In this document: in pieces, positions 1-8,342 of the stretch
Layout: every line of letters begins with the position of its first letter
Numbering within the stretch: the stretch's first letter is position 1
The notes under the pieces: generated by a model
The model's input: the letters and a program-made list of their open reading frames with translations, nothing else
Database searches by the model: none
What the model was told of the DNA's origin: nothing
Translations under genes and position numbers: made by a program
Assembly: GCF_013359695.1 (NCBI RefSeq)
Contig: NZ_JABFMU010000035.1
Location: forward strand, 1-63,634
DNA: 63,634 nucleotides
Direction of reading: 5' to 3'
Source of the DNA: Pseudomonas sp. C2B4
GTDB lineage: Bacteria > Pseudomonadota > Gammaproteobacteria > Pseudomonadales > Pseudomonadaceae

Positions 1-26
1 CGAAAAGTGGGGCGTGTGCTGACGCC

Positions 27-90
27 TTCGCGAGCAGGCTCGCTCCCACAGAGATATGCATTCCAATGTGGGAGCGAGCCTGCTCGCGAA
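27..90. repeat. REP pair (inverted)
   Basis: Two inverted copies of the 24-nt REP core face each other with a short spacer. They lie just past the stop of the LysE-type gene and could fold into a long hairpin in its transcript. Confidence 0.9.
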
Positions 91-100
91 GCTTTTGCTG

Positions 101-727
101 TCAGCGGCTCAACAGAGAGGCTGCACCCGCACCACTGAACAACCCGGCACTTACCCGGTTGAACCAGCTCTGCCCCTTGCCGCTGCGCAGATACCGCGCC
201 GCACCATGGGCGCCCAGGCCGTAGGCCAATTTGCACAGCAGGTCCAGCACGGTCCAGGTGGCGATCATCACCAGCAGCTGCGGCAGGAACGGTTGCTCGG
301 CGCTCAAGAACTGCGGCAGGAAGGCGGCGAAGAACAGGATGTCCTTCGGGTTGCTGGCGCCCAGCATGAAGGCGCGGCCGAACAGTGCGCGAAAACGCGG
401 CACTGGCGCCGCCTGGGGCACCTCGGCGCCGTGGGATGGCTGACGCGATTGCTGCCAGCTCTGCCAGGCGAGGTAGAACAGGTACAGCGCACCGACGATT
501 TTCAGCACGCTGAACAGTTGTTCCGATGCCAGCAGCAATGCGCCCAGGCCCAGCGCCGAAGCGCTCAACAGGCAGATCGAAGCAATCACGCCCCCGAGAA
601 ACGCCGGGTAGGAACGGCGCAACCCGTAATTCAGGCTGTTACTGATCATCAGCAAGGACAGTGGCCCCGGGATCAGGATCACAACCAACGCAGCGCCGCT
701 GAACAGCAGCCAGGTTTCCAGACTCAT
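101..727 (-). CDS. LysE/RhtB family amino-acid exporter
   Basis: A predicted inner-membrane exporter of amino acids or their derivatives (208 aa, normal for LysE/RhtB). The protein begins MSLETWLLFSGAALVV and carries the family's N-terminal PGP motif (ILIPGPLSLLMISN) in the first membrane segment. Further hydrophobic segments run to the C-terminus. I chose the ATG preceded by a strong GGAGG ribosome site; a longer reading frame upstream has no family similarity and runs into the purine permease. The substrate cannot be told from sequence. A terminator separates it from the upstream permease gene, so it probably has its own promoter. Confidence 0.9.
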   Translation of the reverse strand: MSLETWLLFSGAALVVILIPGPLSLLMISNSLNYGLRRSYPAFLGGVIASICLLSASALGLGALLLASEQLFSVLKIVGALYLFYLAWQSWQQSRQPSHGAEVPQAAPVPRFRALFGRAFMLGASNPKDILFFAAFLPQFLSAEQPFLPQLLVMIATWTVLDLLCKLAYGLGAHGAARYLRSGKGQSWFNRVSAGLFSGAGAASLLSR

Positions 728-746
728 CACTTTCCTCCATTTGCAC

Positions 747-776
747 AAAAGCCTCACCCGACGGGGTGAGGCTGTT
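747..776 (-). terminator. Intrinsic terminator of purine permease gene
   Basis: The stem AGCCTCACC/GGGTGAGGCT is followed on the minus strand by a T-run, directly after the permease stop codon. Confidence 0.8.
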
Positions 777-792
777 TTGAATCCTGTACCGC

Positions 793-2142
793 TTACAAGA
801 AGATGAACTTGGCGATGAAGATCGCGCAGAGCACCCACAGGCTCACGGAAATTTCCTTGTACTTGCCGGTGCCGGCCTTCAGCGCCACATAGGTGATGAA
901 GCCCAGCGCGATACCGTCGGCAACCGAAAAGGTCAGGGGCATCATGATCGCGGTGACGATCGCCGGAATGCTGTCGGTCGCTTCGTCCCATTCGATATGC
1001 GCCATGCCGCCCATCATCAGCATGGCTACATAAATCAGCGCACCGGCGGTGGCATAGGCAGGGATCATCCCGGCCAGCGGTGCGAAGAACATGGCTGCAA
1101 TAAATAGCACACCTACGGTCACGGCGGTAAGACCAGTCCGACCACCCGCCGCTACGCCAGCGGCACTTTCCACGTAGCTCGTTACTGGAGGAACACCGAC
1201 CACCGCACCGAATACGCTGGACGCGCTGTCGGCTTTCATGGCGCGGGAGAGGTTTTCGATCTTGCCATCAGCGCCTACCAGGTTGGCGCGCTGGGCGACA
1301 CCCATCAGTGTGCCGGCGGTGTCGAACATGTGCACAAAGAGGAAGGCCAGCACCACGCTGATCATGCTGACGTTGAACACGCCGGCGACGTTCATGGCCA
1401 TCCAGGTGGGTGCCAGGCTTGGCGGGGCCGACATGATTCCTTCGTAATGCACCAGGCCCAGGCCCCAACCGGCCAGGGTCACCGTGATGATGCTGATGAG
1501 GATTGCGCCGAACACTTTGTGGTAGCTGAGGATCGCGATCATCAGGAAGCACACGGCTGCCAGCAGCGGGCCAGGCTCGCGCAGGGAACCGAGTTTGATC
1601 AGGGTTGCCGGGCTATCGACGACGATACCGGCAGTTTTCAAGCCGATCAGCCCCAGGAACAGACCGACGCCGGCGCCCATGGCGAAGCGCAGACTGACCG
1701 GAATACTGTTGAGCAGCCATTCGCGGATCCTGGAGAAAGTCAGGATCATGAACAGCACACCGGATACGAACACCGCACCCAGGGCCGTTTCCCAGTTGTA
1801 GCCCATGGTGCCGACCACGGTGTAGGTAAAGAACGCGTTCAGGCCCATGCCCGGTGCCAGGCCGACCGGCCAGTTGGCGTACAGGCCCATCAACAGGCAA
1901 CCCAGCGCAGCGGCGATACAGGTGGCGACGAATGCCGCGCCATGATCGATCCCGGCATCCGCCATGATGTTGGGGTTGACGAAAATGATGTAAGCCATGG
2001 TGATGAAGGTTGTCAGACCGGCAATCAGCTCGGTCTTCACCGTGGTGCCATGCAAGCTGAGTTTAAAGATGCGCTCCAGCCAGCCATTGCGTAAAGGCGG
2101 CGAGAGATCCAGCGTCGATGCTTCGGATTTGCGGCTTTCCAC
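793..2142 (-). CDS. NCS2/AzgA family purine permease
   Basis: An inner-membrane proton symporter predicted to import purine bases such as adenine, guanine or hypoxanthine. At 449 aa it has the usual AzgA length and about a dozen hydrophobic segments. Recognisable stretches are TFITMAYIIFVNPNIM near residue 45 and GLAPGMGLNAFF near residue 95, both typical of the AdeP/GhxP side of the family. It is a single-gene unit with its own terminator. Its promoter contains a perfect 12-bp palindrome, suggesting repression by a GntR-type regulator. The exact purine is not determined by sequence. Confidence 0.9.
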   Translation of the reverse strand: MESRKSEASTLDLSPPLRNGWLERIFKLSLHGTTVKTELIAGLTTFITMAYIIFVNPNIMADAGIDHGAAFVATCIAAALGCLLMGLYANWPVGLAPGMGLNAFFTYTVVGTMGYNWETALGAVFVSGVLFMILTFSRIREWLLNSIPVSLRFAMGAGVGLFLGLIGLKTAGIVVDSPATLIKLGSLREPGPLLAAVCFLMIAILSYHKVFGAILISIITVTLAGWGLGLVHYEGIMSAPPSLAPTWMAMNVAGVFNVSMISVVLAFLFVHMFDTAGTLMGVAQRANLVGADGKIENLSRAMKADSASSVFGAVVGVPPVTSYVESAAGVAAGGRTGLTAVTVGVLFIAAMFFAPLAGMIPAYATAGALIYVAMLMMGGMAHIEWDEATDSIPAIVTAIMMPLTFSVADGIALGFITYVALKAGTGKYKEISVSLWVLCAIFIAKFIFL

Positions 2143-2263
2143 AGCGAGTACTCCTCAAGAGTTTTATTTTTATTTCCAGGGCCGGACCCGAGGGGGGTGG
2201 CAGCGGCCCTTTGAGGCACTTGCGAATTTCCTGACTGCTTGGTCAAGAACTCGCACGAAGTGG

Positions 2264-2291
2264 ATTATGCTTTTGTATACAAATAAAGCAA
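2264..2291 (-). promoter_or_regulatory. Promoter of purine permease with embedded palindrome
   Basis: On the minus strand TTGCTT and CATAAT are separated by 16 nt, a good sigma-70 arrangement. The spacer holds TTTGTATACAAA (2272-2283), a perfect palindrome of the kind bound by GntR-family repressors. A protein bound there would block RNA polymerase. The regulator is not identified. Confidence 0.6.
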
Positions 2292-2353
2292 ATAATGTTT
2301 TTGATTTTGTCGACGAAAAGTTTGGTGATTGGGATATATCACCTGACAGGACG

Positions 2354-2421
2354 CCATCGCGAGCAGGCTCGCTCCCACAGGGGGATGCGGTCACCTGTAG
2401 GAGCGAGCCTGCTCGCGATGG
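2354..2421. repeat. REP pair (inverted)
   Basis: An inverted pair of the 24-nt REP core, with matching CCAT/ATGG flanks, between the permease promoter and the 3' end of the MarR gene. Confidence 0.9.
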
Positions 2422-2432
2422 TTTTGTGGTAC

Positions 2433-2876
2433 TCAGATTTTTTGTTGGTTCTCACCAAGCGCGAGATTCACCGCCAGCCAGCCATTCACCGCTGCTTCCC
2501 CGGCTTCGGCAAACACCCGCTCCAGCAATTTCACCTGCTCACGGCGCAGCGCCTGTTCAAACCGCGCGCCCTCATCGGTCAGTTCCAGCAGTCGTTTTCG
2601 CTTGTCCGTCTCGGACGCGACGCTGTTCACCAGATGCATTTCCAGCAACTGGCGCAGCGGCATGTTCAGCGCCTGTTTGGTCACGCCGAGCAGTTCCAGC
2701 AACTCCTTGACGCTGAGGCTCGGATAACGGGCGATGAAAAACACAATGCGCTGATGCACCCGGCTCAAGCCGCGACGCTCCAGCATTTCATCGGCTTTGG
2801 CGGTGAAGGCCTGGTAACCGAAGAAAAACGCTTCCATGGCCTGTTGCTGGGAAATCGGGTTTTTAAGGTCAAGCAT
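2433..2876 (-). CDS. MarR family transcriptional regulator
   Basis: A 147-residue winged-helix regulator. The core is visible as LSVKELLELLGVTKQALNM (recognition-helix region), followed by the wing region with DKRKRLLELTDEG, the usual MarR layout. The N-terminal part (QAMEAFFFGYQAFTAKADEML) forms the dimerisation helix. It is divergent from an aminotransferase gene with 82 nt between the preferred starts. That gap contains a short inverted repeat, so the regulator probably controls itself and its neighbour. The effector is unknown. Confidence 0.88.
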   Translation of the reverse strand: MLDLKNPISQQQAMEAFFFGYQAFTAKADEMLERRGLSRVHQRIVFFIARYPSLSVKELLELLGVTKQALNMPLRQLLEMHLVNSVASETDKRKRLLELTDEGARFEQALRREQVKLLERVFAEAGEAAVNGWLAVNLALGENQQKI

Positions 2877-2909
2877 GTTGACGTATCCCTTCGGGCTGAC
2901 GTAATTTCG

Positions 2910-2924
2910 GTCAACAAGTTTGAC
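2910..2924. promoter_or_regulatory. Candidate MarR operator
   Basis: GTCAA-N5-TTGAC forms a perfect inverted repeat in the gap between the divergent MarR and aminotransferase genes. Two nearby TGACGTA copies (about 2878 and 2898) may belong to the same control region. Assignment to this MarR protein is inference from position. Confidence 0.4.
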
Positions 2925-2958
2925 TCATTTTTCTCTGGCTTCGCTACCGGTGATCCCC

Positions 2959-4125
2959 ATGGCTTTTTCCGAACGTGTCTCGCGCCTTAAAAGTTCTTTG
3001 ATCCGTGAAATCCTCGCGGCCGCCCAGCGCCCGCAAGTGATGTCGTTTGCCGGGGGGCTGCCGGCCGAAGTCATGTTGCCCAAGGTCGAATGGGCCGACA
3101 TGCCTGCCTCCATGGGCCAATACGGCATGAGCGAAGGCGAGCCGGCATTGCGTGAAGCCCTGGCCGCCCAGGCGCGGGCGTTGGGCGTTCCCTGCGAGGC
3201 GAGTCAGGTGCTGGTGGTCAGCGGCTCCCAACAAACCCTCGATCTGGCGGCCAAGCTCTACATCGACAAGGGCACCGAGGTCCTCCTCGAAGCGCCGACC
3301 TACCTGGCGGCGCTGCAGATCTTCCAGCTGTTTGGCGCCGATTGCCTCACCGTGCCGCTGGAGGCCGATGGCCCGAACCTGGCGCAATTGCGTTTGCGCC
3401 TGGAGAAGCACCGTCCGGCGTTCATCTACCTGATCCCGACCTTCCAGAATCCGTCAGCGGTGCGCTACAGCGAAGCCAAGCGCGAAGCCGTGGCCGCGTT
3501 GCTGGACGAATTCGGCGTGACACTGATCGAGGACGAGCCCTACCGTGAGTTGACCTTTGATGGCGGCAGCGCCAGACCCATTGTCGGGCGCCTGAAGAAA
3601 GCCAGCTGGATTTACACCGGCACGGTCTCGAAAACCCTGCTGCCGGGGTTGCGCGTGGGGTATCTGATCGCCAGCCCGGACCTGTTCCCGCACCTGCTCA
3701 AGCTCAAGCAATCGGCGGATCTGCACACCAATCGGGTCGGCCAGTGGCAAGCGCTGCAATGGATTGGCAGCGAGCCATTCCAGCAGCATCTGAGTGAGTT
3801 GCGCGACTTCTATCGGCAGCGTCGCGATGCGTTTCAGGCCGCTCTGGAACGGTACTTTTCCGACCTGGCGGATTGGAACGTGCCCGAGGGCGGGCTGTTT
3901 TTCTGGCTGACGCTCAAGCAGCCCCTGGATACCCGGACGTTGCTCAATGCGGCGCTGGCCGATGATGTGGCGTTCATGCCGGGCGAGCCGTTTTTCCCTG
4001 AGCCGGACAACCATCACGGGCATTTGCGTTTGAACTTCAGCCACATAGAACCGGCGCGACTGGATGAAGGGCTCAAGCGATTGGCGGCGGTGGTGCGACA
4101 GGCTCAGGCGGCGAAGGCGGCGTGA
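2959..4125 (+). CDS. PLP-dependent aminotransferase (fold type I)
   Basis: A cytoplasmic pyridoxal-phosphate aminotransferase of the subgroup that includes 2-aminoadipate/kynurenine transaminases and MocR C-terminal domains. It has 388 aa from the chosen ATG (MAFSERVSRLKSS); an in-frame ATG 39 nt upstream is possible. The cofactor lysine lies in TVSKTLLPGLRVGYL, and the substrate-carboxylate arginine is probably in HLRLNFSH near the end. FAGGLPAEVMLP near the start is typical of the subgroup. There is no N-terminal GntR DNA-binding domain, so it is an enzyme and not a MocR regulator. The divergent MarR gene is the likely regulator. The substrate is unknown. Confidence 0.88.
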   Translation: MAFSERVSRLKSSLIREILAAAQRPQVMSFAGGLPAEVMLPKVEWADMPASMGQYGMSEGEPALREALAAQARALGVPCEASQVLVVSGSQQTLDLAAKLYIDKGTEVLLEAPTYLAALQIFQLFGADCLTVPLEADGPNLAQLRLRLEKHRPAFIYLIPTFQNPSAVRYSEAKREAVAALLDEFGVTLIEDEPYRELTFDGGSARPIVGRLKKASWIYTGTVSKTLLPGLRVGYLIASPDLFPHLLKLKQSADLHTNRVGQWQALQWIGSEPFQQHLSELRDFYRQRRDAFQAALERYFSDLADWNVPEGGLFFWLTLKQPLDTRTLLNAALADDVAFMPGEPFFPEPDNHHGHLRLNFSHIEPARLDEGLKRLAAVVRQAQAAKAA

Positions 4126-4141
4126 GGGCAGGGTAGAAACG

Positions 4142-4172
4142 AATAAACCGGCCATTGGGCCGGTTTATTTTT
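4142..4172 (+). terminator. Intrinsic terminator after aminotransferase gene
   Basis: The stem AAACCGGCC/GGCCGGTTT ends in a T-run, 17 nt past the stop codon. Confidence 0.88.
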
Positions 4173-4205
4173 GTCCGAGAGTTGTGGTGTTTGTGATGGC
4201 CTCAA

Positions 4206-4266
4206 CGCGAGCAGGCTCGCTCCCACAGTTGACCGCATTCCAATGTGGGAGCGAGCCTGCTCGCGA
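4206..4266. repeat. REP pair (inverted)
   Basis: An inverted pair of the common REP core between convergent genes. Confidence 0.9.
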
Positions 4267-4294
4267 AGGCGTCAGTCAGCGCACCACAAAACCA

Positions 4295-4666
4295 TCAGAC
4301 AGCAGCAAAACGCTTATCCAGATAATCAATGATCACCTTGGACTCATACATCCAGGTGGTCTTTCCATCTTCTTCGATGCGCAGGCACGGCACCTTGATC
4401 TTGCCGCCTTGCTCCAGCAGGGTCTGGCGATCCTGTTCGCTGTTCTTCGCATCGCGCAAGGTTACCGGTACGTTCAGGCGACGCAGCGTGCGGCGGGTTT
4501 TCACGCAGAACGGGCAAGCATGGAATTGATACAGGGTCAGGCCCTTGGCGGCGGCTTCGACCTGGGCCTGAGCGGCGGCGGGGCGCTGCTTCTTGCCGGG
4601 ACGAGTGAGGAAGTCGATGAAGATGATCAGTTGGCCGAGGCCGACACGAAGCGCTTTGACGAACAC
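4295..4666 (-). CDS. Glutaredoxin-like / GST N-terminal domain protein
   Basis: A 123-residue thioredoxin-fold protein. After a hydrophobic N-terminal stretch (GLGQLIIFIDFL) comes a glutaredoxin-type domain with the redox motif C51-P-F-C54 (FHACPFCVKTRRTL). The cis-proline region is KVPCLRI, and the segment YESKVIIDYLDK matches the end of GST N-terminal domains. It probably reduces disulfides or glutathione adducts and may be membrane-associated. The start is GTG with a GAGG ribosome site 8 nt away. A terminator lies between it and folE upstream, so it is expressed separately. Confidence 0.85.
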   Translation of the reverse strand: MFVKALRVGLGQLIIFIDFLTRPGKKQRPAAAQAQVEAAAKGLTLYQFHACPFCVKTRRTLRRLNVPVTLRDAKNSEQDRQTLLEQGGKIKVPCLRIEEDGKTTWMYESKVIIDYLDKRFAAV

Positions 4667-4727
4667 GTTGTAAGCCTCACGGGGCGAATGAAGAAAGTCG
4701 CGCAGCTTACCTGATTTTTCACAGGCG

Positions 4728-4756
4728 AAAAAAAACCGGCGATGAATGCCGGTTTT
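4728..4756 (-). terminator. Intrinsic terminator of folE
   Basis: The stem AACCGGCATT/AATGCCGGTT analogue (ACCGGC/GCCGGT on this strand) with a long T-run on the minus strand follows the folE stop codon. Confidence 0.82.
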
Positions 4757-4770
4757 CTTCGTGTGGCGAA

Positions 4771-5316
4771 TTACTTGATGAGGCTGAGGAATTCGCTGCG
4801 AGTCGCCGCGTTTTCACGGAACTCACCGAGCATCACCGAGGTGATCATCGTCGAATTCTGCTTTTCCACACCGCGCATCATCATGCACATGTGCTTGGCC
4901 TCGATCACCACTGCCACGCCCAGGGCACCGGTCACCTGCTGGACCGCATCGGCGATCTGGCGGCTGAGGTTTTCCTGGATCTGCAGGCGGCGGGCGTACA
5001 TATCGACTATCCGCGCGACTTTCGACAGGCCCAATACCTTGCCGCTCGGGATGTAGGCGACATGAGCCTTGCCGATGAACGGCAGCAGGTGGTGTTCGCA
5101 CAACGAGTACAGCTCGATGTCCTTGACCAGCACCATTTCGCTGTTGTCGGAGCTGAACAAGGCACCGTTGGTGACTTCTTCAAGCGTCTGCTCATAACCG
5201 CGGCAGAGGTACTGCATGGCTTTGGCGGCACGTTTTGGCGTGTCGAGCAGGCCTTCGCGGGACACGTCCTCGCCCAATTGGCCGAGGATCGCGGTGTAAT
5301 TCTGTTCCAGGGACAT
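4771..5316 (-). CDS. folE: GTP cyclohydrolase I
   Basis: This enzyme converts GTP to 7,8-dihydroneopterin triphosphate, the first step of folate (tetrahydrobiopterin-type) synthesis. It has 181 aa, normal for bacterial FolE. The zinc and active-site segments are intact: YSLCEHHLLPF in the middle and EAKHMCMMMRG near the C-terminus. DTPKRAAKAM is the usual N-terminal signature. The next gene upstream on the same strand encodes an Smr-domain protein about 80 nt away. Pseudomonads often carry more than one folE copy, so the paralogue number is not implied by the symbol. Confidence 0.96.
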   Translation of the reverse strand: MSLEQNYTAILGQLGEDVSREGLLDTPKRAAKAMQYLCRGYEQTLEEVTNGALFSSDNSEMVLVKDIELYSLCEHHLLPFIGKAHVAYIPSGKVLGLSKVARIVDMYARRLQIQENLSRQIADAVQQVTGALGVAVVIEAKHMCMMMRGVEKQNSTMITSVMLGEFRENAATRSEFLSLIK

Positions 5317-5393
5317 GAAACTACCTGTGGGATTTTACGCAAAGAACAAGGGTACGGTGGCGGACACGACGCTGCAAGCGTGATGCATCAGCT

Positions 5394-5951
5394 TTACTCG
5401 TCGCGACCTTCCATCATGGTGCGTTTGAGCATCACATAAACCGCGCCGGCACCGCCGTGTTTCGCCTGGCAAGAGGTGAAGCCGAGCACCTGAGGATGCT
5501 GGCGCAACCAGGTGTTGACGTGGCTTTTGATCATCGGCCGCTTGCCGTCCAGGCGCACCGCTTTGCCGTGGGTGACGCGCACGCAGCGGATTTCGAATTT
5601 GGTGGCTTCGGCCAGAAACGCCCAAAGGGTTTCCCGGGCCTTTTCCACGTTCATGCCATGCAGGTCGAGGCTGCCTTCGAACGGAATCTGGCCGATCTTG
5701 AGCTTGCGCATCTGGCTTTCCTGCACGCCGTCACGGGCCCACATCAGTTCGTCTTCCGGCCCGACGTCAATGACGAACTGATCGGACAGTCCGTCGACGG
5801 TGGTCGCATCGGTGCGCACGGTGGCGGCCTGTCGCAGCTTGGCGATCTGCGCGCGGTCAGCTTTGGGTTTGCCGGTTTCGGCGCGATCGTGCTTGATCGG
5901 CTTTACGCCTTGGATCGCGCTTTTGAACAGGGAAAAATCGTCGTCTTGCAT
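5394..5951 (-). CDS. Smr/MutS2-C domain protein
   Basis: A 185-residue cytoplasmic protein with an N-terminal charged region and a C-terminal Smr domain (about residues 90-175). The domain is identified by DLHGMNVEKARE and CVRVTHGKA, which correspond to the LDxHG and THGxG elements of Smr nucleases. Stand-alone Smr proteins bind or nick DNA or RNA; the role here is unknown. I chose the ATG with a GGAGG ribosome site; a longer frame upstream lacks similarity. It lies between folE and a small membrane-protein gene, all on the same strand. Confidence 0.88.
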   Translation of the reverse strand: MQDDDFSLFKSAIQGVKPIKHDRAETGKPKADRAQIAKLRQAATVRTDATTVDGLSDQFVIDVGPEDELMWARDGVQESQMRKLKIGQIPFEGSLDLHGMNVEKARETLWAFLAEATKFEIRCVRVTHGKAVRLDGKRPMIKSHVNTWLRQHPQVLGFTSCQAKHGGAGAVYVMLKRTMMEGRDE

Positions 5952-6040
5952 GTCAGCCTCCGCGAAGGGCGGCCAGTTTACCCAACTCCGGGCGAATCGG
6001 GGCACGACAAAACGCGCGGCGCTGGTCCGCGTCCTTGAAA

Positions 6041-6361
6041 TCAGTCGTGTTTTTTCATCAGGTGCGGGGACATGTTGAGCTGCTGCGACTGCCGTGAGCG
6101 GCGCCGGCAGCGACGCCACATCCATATGCCGAGGTACAGCACGAACAGACCAATCACCAGAATTACCGCGGCACCGACGCGGTTGGTGTTCATCTCGCCC
6201 AGGGCAGGTGCGTGACCCAGCAGGGCGGCGACGCCGGCCATGGCGAGCAACACTCCGCAGGTTGCCAGCAGCGCAGCGAACGCCGCGCCGATTCGAAAAC
6301 GCCAGTTGCGTTGGCCTTTGGGCCGCAAGCGGCGAGCGTCAAAACCATCGGATAACTTCAT
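6041..6361 (-). CDS. Small membrane protein of unknown function
   Basis: A 106-residue protein with two hydrophobic segments (IGAAFAALLATCGVLLAMAG and VGAAVILVIGLFVLYLGIW), the second followed by an arginine-rich stretch. I do not recognise a family. The start MKLSDGF was preferred over an ATG 15 nt upstream because AGGAAGG sits at the right distance. It lies on the same strand as, and 89 nt upstream of, the Smr gene, so co-transcription is possible. Confidence 0.7.
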   Translation of the reverse strand: MKLSDGFDARRLRPKGQRNWRFRIGAAFAALLATCGVLLAMAGVAALLGHAPALGEMNTNRVGAAVILVIGLFVLYLGIWMWRRCRRRSRQSQQLNMSPHLMKKHD

Positions 6362-6492
6362 TCCGACCTTCCTCAATGGGTATCGGCCCTTCGACCGGAA
6401 GTTGACCGGGATGTTCCTGAGGCTAAGACAATTGCAGCTAATGAGAGGCTTTTACGGATGAGCGGCGGCATGGACCGCTCATTAATCGTTGT

Positions 6493-7083
6493 TCAGACCA
6501 GATCATTGGTCTGGGCGACGGCGGCAAAGTTGTCCGCCATGATCGCCATTTCGGTCCGCTGCACATCCTCGGCGCTCAGGACGCCGCCCTTGTACGGCAG
6601 ATCGCGGGTGGCACAGGCGTCTTCCACCAGGGTGCAACGGAAGCCCAGGTTTTTTGCTGCCCGTACCGTGGTGCTGACACTGGAATGGCTCATGAAACCG
6701 CACACCACCAGATCCACCGAACCCAACTCTTCCAGGCGTTTCTTCAGGTCCGTGCCATGGAATGCACTCGGCAGGATCTTTTCAATCTTGATTTCGCCGG
6801 CCAGCGGCTCCAGCCCGGGAATGAACTGTCCACGCTCACCCCGAGGGTCGAACAACCCCCCGACGGTGCCGAGGTGGCTGACATGTACGATCGGCCGACC
6901 GGCCGCACGGGCAGCAGTCACCAATTTCTTGATGTTCGCGACAGCCGAATCCATGCCGCTCAGGGCCAGGGGACCGCTGAGGTATTCTTTCTGGGCATCG
7001 ATGATGATAAGGGTCGCATGACTCAGTTTGGCTGCTGCATAACCGCGGCCGCTGAGTTGAAACATCGTTTGTGGAACGGACAT
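6493..7083 (-). CDS. Isochorismatase-family cysteine hydrolase
   Basis: A 196-residue cytoplasmic hydrolase of the isochorismatase/nicotinamidase fold. The first catalytic aspartate is in LIIIDAQKEYL, the lysine in IEKILPSAFHGTDL, and the nucleophile cysteine in VVCGFMSHSSVSTT; together these form the D-K-C triad. The start MSVPQTMFQL has an AAGGAG site; the longer frame upstream is not supported. The substrate (nicotinamide, a carbamoyl compound or another) cannot be read from sequence. It is divergent from prmB. Confidence 0.88.
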   Translation of the reverse strand: MSVPQTMFQLSGRGYAAAKLSHATLIIIDAQKEYLSGPLALSGMDSAVANIKKLVTAARAAGRPIVHVSHLGTVGGLFDPRGERGQFIPGLEPLAGEIKIEKILPSAFHGTDLKKRLEELGSVDLVVCGFMSHSSVSTTVRAAKNLGFRCTLVEDACATRDLPYKGGVLSAEDVQRTEMAIMADNFAAVAQTNDLV

Positions 7084-7322
7084 TCTGGGGCTCCTTGGAG
7101 TGGGGCTTTTGCGACATTGTCCTCTGGCTGAGCGCTTCTGTGAATCGCTTCCATCGTAGGCACCGTCGTTACTGGCGTGCAGCGTTGTCAAGTCGTCCGT
7201 TTTGTTCAATATCAGGTGAGAAAAATAGAATAGTCCTACATTTGCTCCGGTGTTTTTCCTGCGTCGTCGTGGCGACGTTTGGCTGGTAGAATCGCCCGTC
7301 GATTTTTCTGGAGTTTGCCGTC

Positions 7323-8231
7323 GTGATCACTTCCCGCCTTCGTACCCTGCGTGACCATATCCGTTGGGCCGTCAGCCGCTTCCATGGGGAGGATCTGTTT
7401 TTCGGCCATGGGACCGACAATGCCTGGGACGAAGCCCGTCAACTGGTGTTGGGTGCGCTGCACTTGCCGTGGGAAATTTCTGACAGCTACCTCGACTGCA
7501 ATCTGGAAGAAGACGAATTGGTGCACTTGCAGCAGTTGCTCAAGCGTCGCATCGAAGAGCGCGTGCCGACGGCCTACCTGCTGGGCGAAGCCTGGTTCTG
7601 TGGCATGTCGTTCATCGTCGATGAGCGCGTGCTGATTCCGCGTTCGCCGATTGGCGAGTTGATCGAAAACCGTTTTACCCCTTGGCTGGGCACTGAGCCT
7701 GCGCGGATCCTTGACCTGTGCACCGGTTCAGGTTGCATCGGTATCGCCTGCGCCTACGAGTTCCAGAACGCTGAAGTGGTGCTGGCCGATCTGTCGTTCG
7801 AAGCGTTGGAAGTGGCCAACCAGAACATTGAACGCCATGGCGTCGATGAGCGGGTCTACACAGTGCAGGGCGATGGTTTCGATGGTTTGCCGGGGCAGCG
7901 CTTCGACCTGATCGTGTCGAACCCGCCATACGTCGACGCCGAAGATTTCGCCGACATGCCCGACGAGTACCAGCATGAACCGGAACTGGGCCTGGCTTGC
8001 GGCGACGATGGTTTGAACCTGGTGCGACGCATGCTCGCCGAAGCAGCGGATCACCTGACCGAGAAGGGCTTGCTGATTGTCGAGGTGGGCAACAGCCAGG
8101 TGCACGTCGAAGCGTTGTACCCGGAAGTCGACTTCGCCTGGCTGGAGTTCGAGCGTGGCGGGCATGGCGTGTTCATGTTGACGGCCGAGCAGTGCCGGGA
8201 TCATCAGGCGCTGTTCGCTTCCCGCGTTTAA
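7323..8231 (+). CDS. prmB: Ribosomal protein L3 N5-glutamine methyltransferase
   Basis: A SAM-dependent methyltransferase that modifies a glutamine of ribosomal protein L3 during 50S assembly. It has 302 aa, typical of PrmB and longer than PrmC. The SAM-binding motif I is ILDLCTGSGCIGIACA and the catalytic motif is SNPPYVDAEDF; the following DMPDEYQHEPELGLACGDDG is characteristic of PrmB. The start is GTG. It is a single gene, followed by a REP pair. Confidence 0.94.
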   Translation: MITSRLRTLRDHIRWAVSRFHGEDLFFGHGTDNAWDEARQLVLGALHLPWEISDSYLDCNLEEDELVHLQQLLKRRIEERVPTAYLLGEAWFCGMSFIVDERVLIPRSPIGELIENRFTPWLGTEPARILDLCTGSGCIGIACAYEFQNAEVVLADLSFEALEVANQNIERHGVDERVYTVQGDGFDGLPGQRFDLIVSNPPYVDAEDFADMPDEYQHEPELGLACGDDGLNLVRRMLAEAADHLTEKGLLIVEVGNSQVHVEALYPEVDFAWLEFERGGHGVFMLTAEQCRDHQALFASRV

Positions 8232-8243
8232 CCGTCAAAAAGC

Positions 8244-8318
8244 TTCGCGAGCAGGCTCGCTCCCACAGGGGATTTGTGAACGACACAGATCCAATGTGGG
8301 AGCGAGCCCGCTCGCGAA
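8244..8318. repeat. REP pair (inverted)
   Basis: An inverted REP pair between the convergent prmB gene and the tail-anchored-protein gene. The right copy has one change (GAGCCCGCTCGCGAA). Confidence 0.88.
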
Positions 8319-8342
8319 TAGCCGCGCCGCGGTTTCAAGCTG

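Noticed and set aside
56..769. Plus-strand 237-codon frame over the LysE gene
   Set aside because: Antisense to a recognised transporter and begins inside a REP sequence.
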